This document shows positions 40,096 through 48,938 of a stretch of DNA of 64,000 bases, one piece after another. Numbering within the stretch: position 1 is the stretch's first letter; the number at the start of each line of letters is the position of its first letter. Source of the stretch: Synechococcus sp. M16.1 (lineage in GTDB: Bacteria > Cyanobacteriota > Cyanobacteriia > PCC-6307 > Cyanobiaceae); contig NZ_CP047954.1 of assembly GCF_014279895.1 (NCBI RefSeq), positions 1,550,001-1,614,000 on the forward strand. Direction: 5' to 3'. The notes under the pieces were generated by a model. It saw only the letters and a program-made list of their open reading frames with translations, was not told the DNA's origin and ran no database searches. Position numbers and translations under genes: made by a program.

Positions 40096-40820
40096 AACTC
40101 ACCCTGCGCATCTGGCGCCAGAGCAGCGCCGATCAACCCGGTGGTTACCAGAGCCATCAGCTGGAGAACGTCTCCCCCAACCTCTCCCTATTGGAGGCCC
40201 TCGATCAGCTCAACGAACAACTGATCAGCGCCGGGGAACGGCCGGTGAGCTTCGAGCACGACTGCCGCGAAGGCATCTGCGGCAGCTGCGGCTTCCTGGT
40301 GAACGGCCAGGCCCATGGCCCTCGGGCCGCCACCTCCGTATGCCAGCTCTACCTGCGGGAGTTCAACGATGGTGCGGTGCTGACCCTGGATCCATGGCGC
40401 GCCAAGGCCTTTCCTCCGATCCAGGATCTGATGGTGGACCGCTCCGCCTTTGACCGGCTGATCGCCGCCGGCGGCTACTGCTCAACGGGCACCGGCCAGG
40501 CCCCCGATGGCAACGCCCTGCCCGTGGGCCGGGAGCAGGCCACCAGCGCCTTCAGCACGGCAACCTGCATCGGTTGTGGCGCCTGCGTCGCCAGTTGCCG
40601 CAATGCCTCGGCAAGCCTGTTCGTGGCCGCCAAGCTGGCGCACTTGGGGCAACTGCCGCAGGGGCAACCGGAACGGGCCAGCCGCGCCGACGCCATGCAA
40701 CGCCAGATGGAGGCTGAGGGCTTCGGCAGCTGCAGCAGCAACCTCGAATGCGAGGCGGTCTGTCCCCAGGAGATTTCCGCAGACTGGATCAGTTGGATGC
40801 ACCGGGAACGCAGAAGCTGA
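40092..40820 (+). CDS. sdhB: Succinate dehydrogenase iron-sulfur subunit
   Basis: A 242-residue protein with three cluster motifs: [16 protein letters not shown] plus a later Cys (SVCQLY) for [2Fe-2S], [11 protein letters not shown] for [4Fe-4S], and [12 protein letters not shown] for the remaining cluster. It links SdhA flavin to the SdhC quinone site. Ends the sdhCAB operon; the next gene starts 114 bases later. Confidence 0.95.
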   Translation: MKLTLRIWRQSSADQPGGYQSHQLENVSPNLSLLEALDQLNEQLISAGERPVSFEHDCREGICGSCGFLVNGQAHGPRAATSVCQLYLREFNDGAVLTLDPWRAKAFPPIQDLMVDRSAFDRLIAAGGYCSTGTGQAPDGNALPVGREQATSAFSTATCIGCGACVASCRNASASLFVAAKLAHLGQLPQGQPERASRADAMQRQMEAEGFGSCSSNLECEAVCPQEISADWISWMHRERRS

Positions 40821-40933
40821 CTGAGCCAAAACACCACAATCGCTGCTGCGCCAGCCCAGAGATCATCAGAAACTTTTTGCCAATAACCCACAACAAATCA
40901 CTACCGTTTTAAGGATCGACGCAAGCCAAAAGC

Positions 40934-41713
40934 ATGCAATCCAACCCCCAGCCGGAGCAGATCACCAAAACCGTGGTGGGCGTGACCACGGTTTTCATTG
41001 GAGGCATTGCTCTGCTCTCCAGCGTGTTTGTTGTTCCCGCTGGTGAAGTTGGCGTGCTCACCACCCTTGGCAAAGTCTCCAACACGCCAAGAGAGCCGGG
41101 GTTGAACCTCAAACTTCCGTTCATTCAGTCGACCCATAATTTCAGCGTCAGAACGCAGGTCATCCCCGAAAAATTTTCAACACTCACCAAAGACCTGCAG
41201 GTGATCGAAGCCACAGCAACGGTGAAATATGCGGTCAAGCCCGGAGAAGCTCCCAGGATCTACAGCACGATTGCCACCGATGACTCTGCGATTTACGCCA
41301 GGGTGATCCAGCCATCGCTGCTGAAATCACTGAAATCGGTGTTTTCGAAGTATGAACTCGACACCATCGCCACCGACTGGAACAACATTTCCACCCTTGT
41401 GCAGGAAAGCGTCTCCAATGAGCTGAGCAAATTCGACTATGTGGCCGTCAAAGGCCTGGACATCACGGGCCTCAAGATCGCGGAGGAATACCGAGCGGCC
41501 ATCGAGCAGAAGCAGATCGCGCAACAGCAGCTTCTGCGCGCCAAAACAGAGGTTCAGATCGCCGAGCAGGAGGCCCTGAAGTTTCAGACCTTGACCCGCT
41601 CGCTCAATGACAGCGTTCTCTACAAGCTATTCCTCGACAAGTGGGACGGAAAAACAAAGGTGGTTCCGCCCATTCGTGGTGGCAGCACACCACCGGTGAT
41701 TGTTGGCCGATAA
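40934..41713 (+). CDS. SPFH/prohibitin-like membrane protein
   Basis: A 259-residue protein with one N-terminal membrane helix (VVGVTTVFIGGIALLSSVFVV, about 14-34), a band-7 domain (about 35-195; VGVLTTLGKVSNTPREPGLN, AIYARVIQPSLLKSLKSVFS) and a coiled-coil segment (EQKQIAQQQLLRAKTEVQIAEQEA after residue 200, read in parts). Prohibitins form large rings that stabilise membrane proteins and restrain FtsH. An AAGGA-like site stands upstream of the ATG. Confidence 0.9.
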   Translation: MQSNPQPEQITKTVVGVTTVFIGGIALLSSVFVVPAGEVGVLTTLGKVSNTPREPGLNLKLPFIQSTHNFSVRTQVIPEKFSTLTKDLQVIEATATVKYAVKPGEAPRIYSTIATDDSAIYARVIQPSLLKSLKSVFSKYELDTIATDWNNISTLVQESVSNELSKFDYVAVKGLDITGLKIAEEYRAAIEQKQIAQQQLLRAKTEVQIAEQEALKFQTLTRSLNDSVLYKLFLDKWDGKTKVVPPIRGGSTPPVIVGR

Positions 41714-41732
41714 CGGGATGCAACTGGCTGCA

Positions 41733-42005
41733 TCAGAGCCCAGCGCAGCCGCGGGTCGCCACCTGCAGATCAGCAATGGCCTCGGCGCCACGGCCCGCCC
41801 GCAGCTGCTGCATCACCAGATCCGCCTGAACCCCCAACAGCAGGGTCTGGCAGGGATAGGCACTGCGAGCTGACGCCTGTTGCTGCAGGGCCTCCGCCTC
41901 GATCAAGGCCTGTTCACAGAGCTGAGGCCGACGGCCCTCCAAGCAGCGCCTGGCTCGGGCCTGAAAGGCTGCCAAGGGCGACGCACGCACCACAGGGGCC
42001 GCCAT
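41733..42005 (-). CDS. Small, probably exported protein; true start uncertain
   Basis: From the ATG at 42005 the product is 90 residues, cysteine-containing (ARRCLEGRRPQLCEQ, AYPCQTLL, ATRGCAGL) and helical. The frame continues upstream without a standard start, encoding LLARSVTVLLLLAMAAPVVR then A, which reads as a complete signal peptide cut after VVRA. The only plausible start there is a CTG at 42044. Exported cyanobacterial protein of unknown function is the likely identity. Confidence 0.6.
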   Translation of the reverse strand: MAAPVVRASPLAAFQARARRCLEGRRPQLCEQALIEAEALQQQASARSAYPCQTLLLGVQADLVMQQLRAGRGAEAIADLQVATRGCAGL

Positions 42006-42100
42006 GGCGAGGAGCAGCAGGACTGTGACGGAGCGCGCGAGCAGGGCTCAGGGGGGCGATTTGCTGAGATGATGCCTCAACTTCGACCCATCGCCCCGCC

Positions 42101-42220
42101 GTGTACACCGACTGGACCGCCATTGCCCTGCTGCTGTTCACCGCGGTGCCGCTGTTGATCGTTGTGGCGACGGCCACCTACTTCGTGATCCAGAACGATC
42201 AGAAGACTCCCCTGGGCTGA
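42101..42220 (+). CDS. 39-residue single-pass membrane protein
   Basis: GTG at 42101 opens VYTDWTAIALLLF..., with one strong helix (IALLLFTAVPLLIVVATATY) and a polar tail QNDQKTPLG. Size and layout resemble the low-mass subunits of photosystems, cytochrome b6f or NDH-1, but it is not one I can name (not PsbM, PetG, PsaI or PsbX by pattern). It stops three bases before the convergent zinc-finger gene. Confidence 0.6.
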   Translation: MYTDWTAIALLLFTAVPLLIVVATATYFVIQNDQKTPLG

Positions 42221-42223
42221 GGA

Positions 42224-42412
42224 TCAAGCCAGGGGCCGGGTCGGACAGCTGAGTTTGGCCAGACCTGGGGTGTTGATGGGCTGGTGGTTCAACGGTGCCG
42301 ACTGCACCGCTGAACTGATCTGACCGGTCCCCAGACAGACGATGCAGGTGCGGAAGCGGTCCCCCGACACCCGCTGCATCCCACTGCCACCACAGACGGT
42401 GCACGTGCACAT
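42224..42412 (-). CDS. Small DnaJ-type zinc-finger protein
   Basis: A 62-residue protein whose first 30 residues carry paired CxxCxGxG motifs: CTVCGGSGMQ and CIVCLGTGQ, the layout of a half DnaJ cysteine-rich domain. The remainder (residues 33-62) is unstructured. Such small proteins in cyanobacteria are often thiol or assembly helpers; no J domain is present. Confidence 0.75.
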   Translation of the reverse strand: MCTCTVCGGSGMQRVSGDRFRTCIVCLGTGQISSAVQSAPLNHQPINTPGLAKLSCPTRPLA

Positions 42413-42478
42413 GATCCCAAGGATCAGACGATGGATTCAGTGTGGGCGGAAAACCCGCCGCTGATCCCGAAGTGTTCC

Positions 42479-43378
42479 TTAAGAAATCACTGCATTGATC
42501 TCTTGCTGCGTCAAGTGTTCGAGCAACTCTGTTGCACTCAGGCGCGCACCAGGATCCAGCAGCTGAAGCCCTGAGGCCAAACGACCAATCACCGCAGCCG
42601 CATCGAGCCCCGCGGCACGGAGCGGTTCCAGGCCGGAACTGGCCTCACGCTTGGACAGTTTCTGGCCGCTGGCATCACAAAGCAGCGGCCCATGCCGGAA
42701 CTGGGGCGGTGATTCACCCAGGGCCGCAAAGACACTTCGCTGGGCTGGCAGGGCCTCGCGCAGATCAGCACCACGCACCACATCGGTGATGCCGAAGCTG
42801 AGTTCGTCGATCACGGTGGCGAGCTGGTAGGCGATGAAGCCATCAGCTCGCCGCAACACCACATCGCCACTACTGTGGGGATCGTCATCAGCCACCCGCA
42901 GGCGCCAACTGGGGAGCCGCTGCTGCTGCCAGCCCCAGTGGTGCCCCGCCGTCCGGCAGACGCCGGGGTAGATCGGCTGACCGGCAAGCTGCCTTCGGGA
43001 GCAGCGACAGGCGAACAACCATCCGGATCGGCGTAACCACGACAACCAGGAGTGGTAGATGCCACGCCGTTCGCTCTGGAGCAGCACCGGCCCATCCCAT
43101 TCCAGGCCCAGCCAGCGCAAATCGCTTTGGATCGCCTCGATGGCACCGGCGCGGTTGCGCGGCGTATCGAGGTCATCGATGCGCAGCAACCAGGCCCCAC
43201 CGGCCTGACGGGCCGCCAACCACGAGAGCAGAGCCGTTTGCAGGTTGCCGAGGTGGAGCACCCCCGTGGGGGATGGGGCGAAACGGCCGCGGTAGCCACC
43301 GGCGGCTGCCAAGGCTCGCCCCCGCTCCAGATGCTGTTGCAGATGCTCCGGAAGTTCCTTCATCTGAACAGCCATCAT
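42479..43378 (-). CDS. gluQRS: Glutamyl-Q tRNA(Asp) synthetase
   Basis: A truncated glutamyl-tRNA synthetase paralogue of 299 residues that attaches glutamate to queuosine in tRNA-Asp. The HIGH-like motif is in FAPSPTGVLHLGNLQTAL, a zinc site in FACRCSRRQLAG with YPGVCR, and the KMSKS-like KLSKREASS. It lacks the anticodon-binding domain, as the family does. ATG codons at 43378, 43375 and 43363 are all possible starts. Confidence 0.9.
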   Translation of the reverse strand: MMAVQMKELPEHLQQHLERGRALAAAGGYRGRFAPSPTGVLHLGNLQTALLSWLAARQAGGAWLLRIDDLDTPRNRAGAIEAIQSDLRWLGLEWDGPVLLQSERRGIYHSWLSWLRRSGWLFACRCSRRQLAGQPIYPGVCRTAGHHWGWQQQRLPSWRLRVADDDPHSSGDVVLRRADGFIAYQLATVIDELSFGITDVVRGADLREALPAQRSVFAALGESPPQFRHGPLLCDASGQKLSKREASSGLEPLRAAGLDAAAVIGRLASGLQLLDPGARLSATELLEHLTQQEINAVIS

Positions 43379-43392
43379 GTGGAACAGCCATC

Positions 43393-43417
43393 AAAAAAGG
43401 CGACCCACTGGGCCGCC
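43393..43417 (-). terminator. Rho-independent terminator of the HU gene
   Basis: GGCG-A-CCC / GGG-C-CGCC hairpin (43399-43417, one mismatch, 3-base loop) followed on the minus strand by six T (43393-43398). It lies 25 bases after the HU stop and 15 bases before the gluQRS start. Confidence 0.8.
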
Positions 43418-43441
43418 CGGAGAACGAGGTTGAGGCGCTGA

Positions 43442-43717
43442 TCAGCCCTGAACGCGGTCCTTGAACATCTTGCCGGCGGTGAAGGCGGGAACGCGCTTGG
43501 CGGGAATCGCGATCTTCTCGCCGGTCTTGGGGTTCAGACCCTGACGGGCGGAACGCTCACGAGGCTCAAAGGAACCGAAACCGAGGATGGACACCTTCTT
43601 GCCTTCCACCACGGAGTCGATGATCGTGTCGATGGCGGCGTCGACAACCATGGAAACGTCGGTCTTGGTGAGCTCGGTGCGAGCAGCCACCAGATTCACC
43701 AGATCAGCTTTGTTCAT
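43442..43717 (-). CDS. hup: Nucleoid protein HU
   Basis: A 91-residue histone-like protein: MNKADLVNLVAARTELTKTD, VSILGFGSFEPRERSARQGL and the DNA-binding arm NPKTGEKIAIPAKRVPAFTAG. HU dimers bend and compact DNA. Monocistronic, with its own promoter and terminator. Confidence 0.97.
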   Translation of the reverse strand: MNKADLVNLVAARTELTKTDVSMVVDAAIDTIIDSVVEGKKVSILGFGSFEPRERSARQGLNPKTGEKIAIPAKRVPAFTAGKMFKDRVQG

Positions 43718-43796
43718 TGGTTAGAGAGAGTCGGGGGGCGGGAGACGGCTCAGATACGGCGTCGTGGGCTCGCCGCTGCCTTCCCCAAGCGGCCCA

Positions 43797-43825
43797 ATCG
43801 TATGGAGAGCAACCGGTTGCTGCAA
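43797..43825 (-). promoter_or_regulatory. Candidate HU promoter with palindromic spacer
   Basis: On the minus strand TTGCAG (43820-43825) and TACGAT (43797-43802) are 17 bases apart, a good sigma70-type match, about 80 bases before the HU start. The spacer side holds a perfect 12-base palindrome, GCAACCGGTTGC (43809-43820), which overlaps the -35 edge and could be an operator. Confidence 0.5.
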
Positions 43826-43850
43826 GCGAAACGTGTTGTGCCGCAACGCT

Positions 43851-44510
43851 TTAGCAGTTGTCCGCAGCATCGCTCCAACCGCTGAAGGGCACGAGCCGCT
43901 CCCCACGCAAGGCACCAAGCCCAGCCCCAGAAAGCAGTTGGGGACTGGCATCTGAAGGAATCCACTCCCTGAGCCTGGCCAAGCTGTTCAGCTGTCTGGG
44001 CCAGTGGAATGTGCGGGCATGTCGCATCGGCGCGAGCTGACCGGGAGCCCATGGCGTCAGCAAACGCCCGCAGAACAACAGTTCATTTGGTACCGGGGCG
44101 AACACCACACAGCTCCCCGGCGTCGGCCCCGGCGTCCACAACAGCCGCAAACCACTCACCGTGGTGTGTTCCTCGGCAAAGGTGTCCAACGGCTCCACAT
44201 TGGGCAGGAGATAGGCCTCCTGTTCCTGCACCAGAACCGGCCATCCCAGGCGCTCCTGAACGCGACGCAGGCGCCCGTGGCCTTCTCGACTGGTGAGCAG
44301 GATCCTCGGGCTGCGGGTTCCCGCCAGCTGGCACAGAGCCGTGAGGCTGGCCTCCGTCAACGGCGGGCAGTCCACCAGCACGGGCTCGGGATCCAGATCC
44401 AGCCACCAGGAGCTGCCGCCCTGGCTGTCGCGGTTGGGCGGAAACAACCAGAGGTCGTCACGCAGCTGCTGCGGCGGCCGGCCGGCCTCAAGTGTGGTGG
44501 TCATCGCCAT
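43851..44510 (-). CDS. Metallo-beta-lactamase-fold-like protein
   Basis: A 219-residue protein with a beta-lactamase-like strand order: SSWWLDLDPEPVLVDCP, RILLTSREGHGRLRRVQERL, LRLLWTPGPTPGSCVVF and ELLFCGRLLTPW. The zinc motif HxHxDH expected after ILLTS is replaced by REGHGR, so metal binding is doubtful. It may be a non-catalytic relative. Start at ATG 44510 (or 44504). Divergent from glgX. Confidence 0.7.
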   Translation of the reverse strand: MAMTTTLEAGRPPQQLRDDLWLFPPNRDSQGGSSWWLDLDPEPVLVDCPPLTEASLTALCQLAGTRSPRILLTSREGHGRLRRVQERLGWPVLVQEQEAYLLPNVEPLDTFAEEHTTVSGLRLLWTPGPTPGSCVVFAPVPNELLFCGRLLTPWAPGQLAPMRHARTFHWPRQLNSLARLREWIPSDASPQLLSGAGLGALRGERLVPFSGWSDAADNC

Positions 44511-44551
44511 TGGTTCAAAACAACGGACCAAACCACTAGTTTGAAGTCGAG

Positions 44552-46657
44552 ATGCCCCAACGGGCCTTGAGTGGCATTCACCCCGGTTCTCCCTGGCCCC
44601 TGGGCAGCAGCCTCACCCGCCGAGGTGTGAACTTTGTGCTGGCGGCTCCCGGGGCCGACCGCATTGAATTGCTGCTCTACAGCAACGGCAACGACCGCAG
44701 CCCGGAGCGGGTGATCGAACTGGACGGTCGACGTCACCGCTCAGGCGACTACTGGCACGTGGAAGTGGAGGGGGTCGGTGAAGGCTGCTGTTACGGCTAC
44801 CGGGTCTTCGGGCCGCTGGCGCCGGGGGGCCATGGCTTCCAGCCCTCCAAGGTGCTGCTGGACCCCGCCGCCCGTGCCATCAGTGGTTGGGACGTCTACG
44901 ACCGGGTGCTGGCCACCGGCCCCACACCCAACGCCCATGCCTGCCTCAAGGCGGTGGTGTGCGAACGGGATCTGTTCGACTTTCAGGCCCATCCGCGCCC
45001 GCGCCACAGCTGGCAACGCACGGTGATCTACGAGCTGCACGTGGGGGGCTTCACCCGCCGTGAGGATGCCGGGGTCGCCGTGGAACACCGCGGCACCTAC
45101 CTGGGCCTGATTGAAAAGTTGCCCTACCTCAAGGAGCTGGGCATCACGGCGGTGGAGCTGCTGCCGGTGTTCTGCTTCGACCCGGCCGATGCCCCCCCGG
45201 GCCGCGACAACGTTTGGGGGTACAGCCCCCTGAGCTGGTTCACACCCCACCACGGCTACTGCAGCAGTAGCGATCCATTGCAGGCCCGCCATGAGGTGCG
45301 CCAACTGGTGGCGGCCTGCCATGACGCCGGCATCGAAGTGCTGCTGGATGTGGTCTACAACCACACCACCGAGGGCAACCGCCATGGCCCCACCCTGAGC
45401 TGGCGGGGTTGCGCCGACAACGTCTACTACCACCAAAACGAGGCCGGCGACTATCAGGATGTGAGCGGCTGCGGCAACTCGATCGCCGCCAATACGCCGA
45501 TCAGCACCCAGCTGATCCTCGAGTCGATGCGCTGCTGGGCCCTTGAACTGGGGGTGGATGGCTTCCGCTTCGATCTGGGCATTGCCCTGAGCCGCGGCGA
45601 CCAGCTCAAACCCCTGAATGAGCCGCCCCTGTTCGCGGCGATGGAGGCCGACCCACAGCTGAGTGACCTCAAATTGGTGAGCGAACCGTGGGACTGCGGC
45701 GGTCTTTATCGGCTGGACGACTTCCCCGCCAAACGGATCGGCACCTGGAACGGCCATTTCCGCGACGGGGTGCGGCGCTTCTGGAAAGGGGACGACCACA
45801 GCACCTGGAGCCTGGCCCAGCGGTTCAAGGGCAGCCCCGATCTCTATGACGGCAAGCCCGTGGCCCTGGGGCGTTCGGTGAACTTCATCACCGCGCACGA
45901 CGGCTTCACCCTGGCGGATCTGGTGAGCTACAACCGCAAGCACAACCTGGCCAACGGCGAAGACAACCGCGACGGCGAGAACCACAACAACAGCTGGAAC
46001 CACGGCATCGAAGGCCCCAGCAGCAACCCCCTGGTGCAAAGCCTGCGGCGGCGTCAGCAACGCAACCTGCTCAGCTCTCTGCTGCTGGCCCGTGGCGTGC
46101 CGATGCTGCTGATGGGCGATGAAGTGGGCCGCAGCCAAGGGGGTAACAACAACAGCTGGTGCCAGAACAGCCCCCTGGGCTGGATGGTCTGGAATGAAGA
46201 CCAGTGCGACCTGGAGCTGAAGCAATTTCTGCAGCGGCTGCTGCGGCTGCGCCAGGCCCTGCCGCAACTGTTCAATCCATTGGTGCCGCCGCGGGAAAGC
46301 AACCGCAAATCAGCGGAACAACCATCGGAGCAGCGCAGCGATCTCTGGCGTCAATGGCACGGGGTGAACCTGGCCAAACCCGACTGGGCCGCCTGGAGCC
46401 GCACGACGGCCACCAGCCTCCACCGCGGCAGCCGCGGGGCTCTGCTGTGGATGGGCTTCAACGCCTACAAGGAAAGCCTCAGCTTTGAGTTGCCGGTTCC
46501 GGCCTCCCCCTGGAAACGGGTGATCGACACCTCTTTGCCCAGCCCCAAGGATTTCCCAGCCGAGCAAGCCAGCTTCAGCGGCGTTGAAATCCCCTTGCAG
46601 AGCTGGAGCTTCGTGCTGCTGCTCGCCGAGGAGGAAACCTCAGGCCTGCGGTTGTGA
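44552..46657 (+). CDS. glgX: Glycogen debranching enzyme (GlgX/isoamylase type)
   Basis: A 701-residue GH13 enzyme cutting alpha-1,6 branches of glycogen. The N-terminal carbohydrate module (about 15-110) starts PGSPWPLGSSLTRRGVNFVL; barrel motifs are VVYNHTTEG, DGFRFDLGIAL (nucleophile Asp), LVSEPWDCGG (acid/base Glu) and FITAHDGFTL. Residues NNNSWCQNSPLGW are typical for isoamylase-like enzymes. Followed by tRNA-Gly on the other strand. Confidence 0.93.
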   Translation: MPQRALSGIHPGSPWPLGSSLTRRGVNFVLAAPGADRIELLLYSNGNDRSPERVIELDGRRHRSGDYWHVEVEGVGEGCCYGYRVFGPLAPGGHGFQPSKVLLDPAARAISGWDVYDRVLATGPTPNAHACLKAVVCERDLFDFQAHPRPRHSWQRTVIYELHVGGFTRREDAGVAVEHRGTYLGLIEKLPYLKELGITAVELLPVFCFDPADAPPGRDNVWGYSPLSWFTPHHGYCSSSDPLQARHEVRQLVAACHDAGIEVLLDVVYNHTTEGNRHGPTLSWRGCADNVYYHQNEAGDYQDVSGCGNSIAANTPISTQLILESMRCWALELGVDGFRFDLGIALSRGDQLKPLNEPPLFAAMEADPQLSDLKLVSEPWDCGGLYRLDDFPAKRIGTWNGHFRDGVRRFWKGDDHSTWSLAQRFKGSPDLYDGKPVALGRSVNFITAHDGFTLADLVSYNRKHNLANGEDNRDGENHNNSWNHGIEGPSSNPLVQSLRRRQQRNLLSSLLLARGVPMLLMGDEVGRSQGGNNNSWCQNSPLGWMVWNEDQCDLELKQFLQRLLRLRQALPQLFNPLVPPRESNRKSAEQPSEQRSDLWRQWHGVNLAKPDWAAWSRTTATSLHRGSRGALLWMGFNAYKESLSFELPVPASPWKRVIDTSLPSPKDFPAEQASFSGVEIPLQSWSFVLLLAEEETSGLRL

Positions 46658-46661
46658 TCAA

Positions 46662-46732
46662 AGCGGGTGACGGGAATCGAACCCGTGTCATCAGCTTGGA
46701 AGGCTGAGGTCTTACCATTACACAACACCCGC
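46662..46732 (-). tRNA. trnG: tRNA-Gly (anticodon TCC)
   Basis: On the minus strand GCGGGTG (46726-46732) pairs with CACCCGC (46663-46669), and the anticodon stem TCAGC/GCTGA encloses CTTCCAA, giving TCC for GGA/GGG codons. The T loop is GTTCGATTC. No CCA is encoded. Confidence 0.95.
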
Positions 46733-46818
46733 GTAGTACAAACAAACCACTGCCCCAGGGGCTGGTGGTGTCGTGAGCACGCATCCATTATGGCAATCCG
46801 CCTGCCCGAAGCCTCCGC

Positions 46819-48192
46819 GTGACACCGACCGACGCATCCCTGCAGGGATCCCGCCGCAGGCTGATGCTGGCCTACGGCCTGGGCGACGCCGGCACCGGAC
46901 TTGCCGCCACTCAGCTGGGCTTCTACCTCTTTCCGTTTTTCATCTGCGCCGCTGGCCTGCCGGCCTTCATCGCCGGTTCTCTGCTCACGGTGAGCAAGGT
47001 GTGGGACGCGCTGAATGATCCGTTGATCGGCTGGCTCAGCGATCACACCCGCAGCCGCTGGGGCCCGCGCCTGCCCTGGATGCTGACCGCAGCCCTGCCG
47101 CTGGGCATCAGCCTGACGGCGATGTGGTGGGTGCCCCCGGGCGAAACGCTGCAGCGCACCACGTATTACGCGGTGATGGCGGTGTTGCTGATGACCGCAT
47201 ACACCAGCGTCAACCTGCCCTACGCGGCCCTCAGCACCGAACTCACGCCGGACACCGCCATTCGCACCCGCCTGAATGCGGCACGGTTCACCGGATCAAT
47301 CCTGGCGGGCCTGAGCGGACTGATCGTGGCTTCGGTGGTGCTCACCGACGGAGGCGGGGGCTACCTGGCCATGGGCCGGATCACCGGCAGCATCGCCGCC
47401 ACCACCACGCTGCTCTGCTGCTGGGGCCTGGCCCCCTACGCCAAGCGGGCCCAACGGCCGGTGCCCAACAACGAGCCGCCGATGCAGCAGCTCAAACGGG
47501 TGATGGCCAACCCCCGTTTCCGCCAGGTGCTGGGGCTGTATCTGCTGCTCTGGTTCGGCCTGCAACTGATGCAGGTGGTGGCCCTGATCTGGCTGGTGCA
47601 GGTGGTGCATGTGCCCGCCAACCTCTCCACCTGGATCCTGCTGCCCTTCCAGATCGCCGCCCTGCTGGGGCTTCAGCTCTGGAGCAACCTCAGCAACCGC
47701 ATCGGCCGCGTCGCCACCCTGCGCTGGGGCGCGGGGCTGTGGATCAGCGCCTGCTTGCTTTCAATGCTGTTCCCGCCCCTGGCGGCGGATCCCGGCCCGC
47801 TGCAACTGCTGCCGCTGGTGGGGCTGATCGCCCTGGTGGGAGTGGGAGCGGCGACGGCCTATCTGATCCCCTGGTCGCTGCTGCCCGATGCGATCGACGC
47901 TGATCCGAGCAAACCCGCCGGGCTTTACACCGCCTGGATGGTGTTCGGCCAGAAGCTGATCATCGGCCTCACCATGTCGGTGTTTGGCAGCCTGCTCTCG
48001 CTCACCGGCTACATCTCCGCCAAGGGGGGCAACTGCAGCGGGGCACTGAGTTTCATCGCACAACCGGATTCAGCCCTGCTGGCGATCCGCCTCTGCATGG
48101 GTTTGATTCCCGCCATCCTTGTGCTGCTTGGCCTTGTGGTGATGCGAGGCTGGCCTGACCGTGGAGCCCACCTGCACAAGGCCGCCGGATGA
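46819..48192 (+). CDS. GPH-type sugar:cation symporter (MFS-like)
   Basis: A 457-residue protein with about twelve membrane segments. The pattern KVWDALNDPLIGWLSDHTRS, then RWGPRLPWMLTAALPLG and VNLPYAALSTELTPD identifies the glycoside-pentoside-hexuronide symporter family. The substrate is not evident; cyanobacterial members are uncharacterised as far as I know. GTG start at 46819; the stop overlaps the ATG of the permease gene by four bases. Confidence 0.88.
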   Translation: MTPTDASLQGSRRRLMLAYGLGDAGTGLAATQLGFYLFPFFICAAGLPAFIAGSLLTVSKVWDALNDPLIGWLSDHTRSRWGPRLPWMLTAALPLGISLTAMWWVPPGETLQRTTYYAVMAVLLMTAYTSVNLPYAALSTELTPDTAIRTRLNAARFTGSILAGLSGLIVASVVLTDGGGGYLAMGRITGSIAATTTLLCCWGLAPYAKRAQRPVPNNEPPMQQLKRVMANPRFRQVLGLYLLLWFGLQLMQVVALIWLVQVVHVPANLSTWILLPFQIAALLGLQLWSNLSNRIGRVATLRWGAGLWISACLLSMLFPPLAADPGPLQLLPLVGLIALVGVGAATAYLIPWSLLPDAIDADPSKPAGLYTAWMVFGQKLIIGLTMSVFGSLLSLTGYISAKGGNCSGALSFIAQPDSALLAIRLCMGLIPAILVLLGLVVMRGWPDRGAHLHKAAG

Positions 48193-48938
48193 ACACGCCC
48201 CGTCCCATCAAACGCCTGGGCACCAGCCTGCTGATCGGAGGCCAGGCCGTGGCCGCCACCCTGCGCGGTCGCATCAATCGGGGTGAGCTGTTTGAGCAAA
48301 TGCTGGAGGCCGGCCCCGGCAGCCTGCTGATCGTGCTGATCATCTCGGTGGCCGCCGGCTCGGTGTTCAACATTCAGGTGGCCGCCGAACTCACCCGCCA
48401 GGGGGCGGGATCAACGGTGGGCGGCATCCTGGCGATCGGCCTGGCACGGGAGATCGCGCCCCTGCTCACCTCCTGCCTGCTGGCCGGCAAGGTGGCCACC
48501 GCCTACGCCGCCCAGCTGGGGACGATGAAGGTGACCGAACAGATCGATGCGATCACCATGCTGCGCACCGACCCGGTGGAGTACCTGGTGGTGCCCAGGA
48601 TGATCGCGATGGTGGTGATGGCACCGGTGCAGTGCTTCTTCTTCCTCTTCGTGGCGGTGTGGTCGGGCCAACTCACCAGCACGGCCTTCTACAACATCCC
48701 GCCGGCGGTGTTCTGGACCTCGGTGCAGACCTGGATGAACCCGCTGGACCTGCCGTTCATGCTGGTGAAAGCCCTGGTGTTCGGGCTGATCATCGCCACG
48801 GTGGCCTGCGGTTGGGGCCTGACCACCCGCGGCGGCCCCAAGGAAGTGGGCACCAGCACCACCGGCGCGGTGGTGATGATCCTGATCCTGGTGGCACTGA
48901 TGGATGTCGTTCTCACCCAGGTGCTGTTCGGAGCATGA
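48189..48938 (+). CDS. MlaE-family ABC transporter permease
   Basis: A 249-residue permease with five to six membrane helices and the MlaE core GLAREIAPLLTSCLLAGKVA, LGTMKVTEQIDAITML and PVEYLVVPRMIAM. MlaE permeases move phospholipids between membranes; plastid and cyanobacterial relatives (TGD1-like) import lipids. ATPase and MCE-protein partners are not in this window. Overlaps its neighbours by four bases on each side. Confidence 0.9.
   Translation: MNTPRPIKRLGTSLLIGGQAVAATLRGRINRGELFEQMLEAGPGSLLIVLIISVAAGSVFNIQVAAELTRQGAGSTVGGILAIGLAREIAPLLTSCLLAGKVATAYAAQLGTMKVTEQIDAITMLRTDPVEYLVVPRMIAMVVMAPVQCFFFLFVAVWSGQLTSTAFYNIPPAVFWTSVQTWMNPLDLPFMLVKALVFGLIIATVACGWGLTTRGGPKEVGTSTTGAVVMILILVALMDVVLTQVLFGA

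Noticed and set aside
44741-46267. 508-codon minus-strand frame opposite glgX
   Set aside because: Antisense translation of glgX; no domain and overlaps the whole catalytic region of a clear enzyme.
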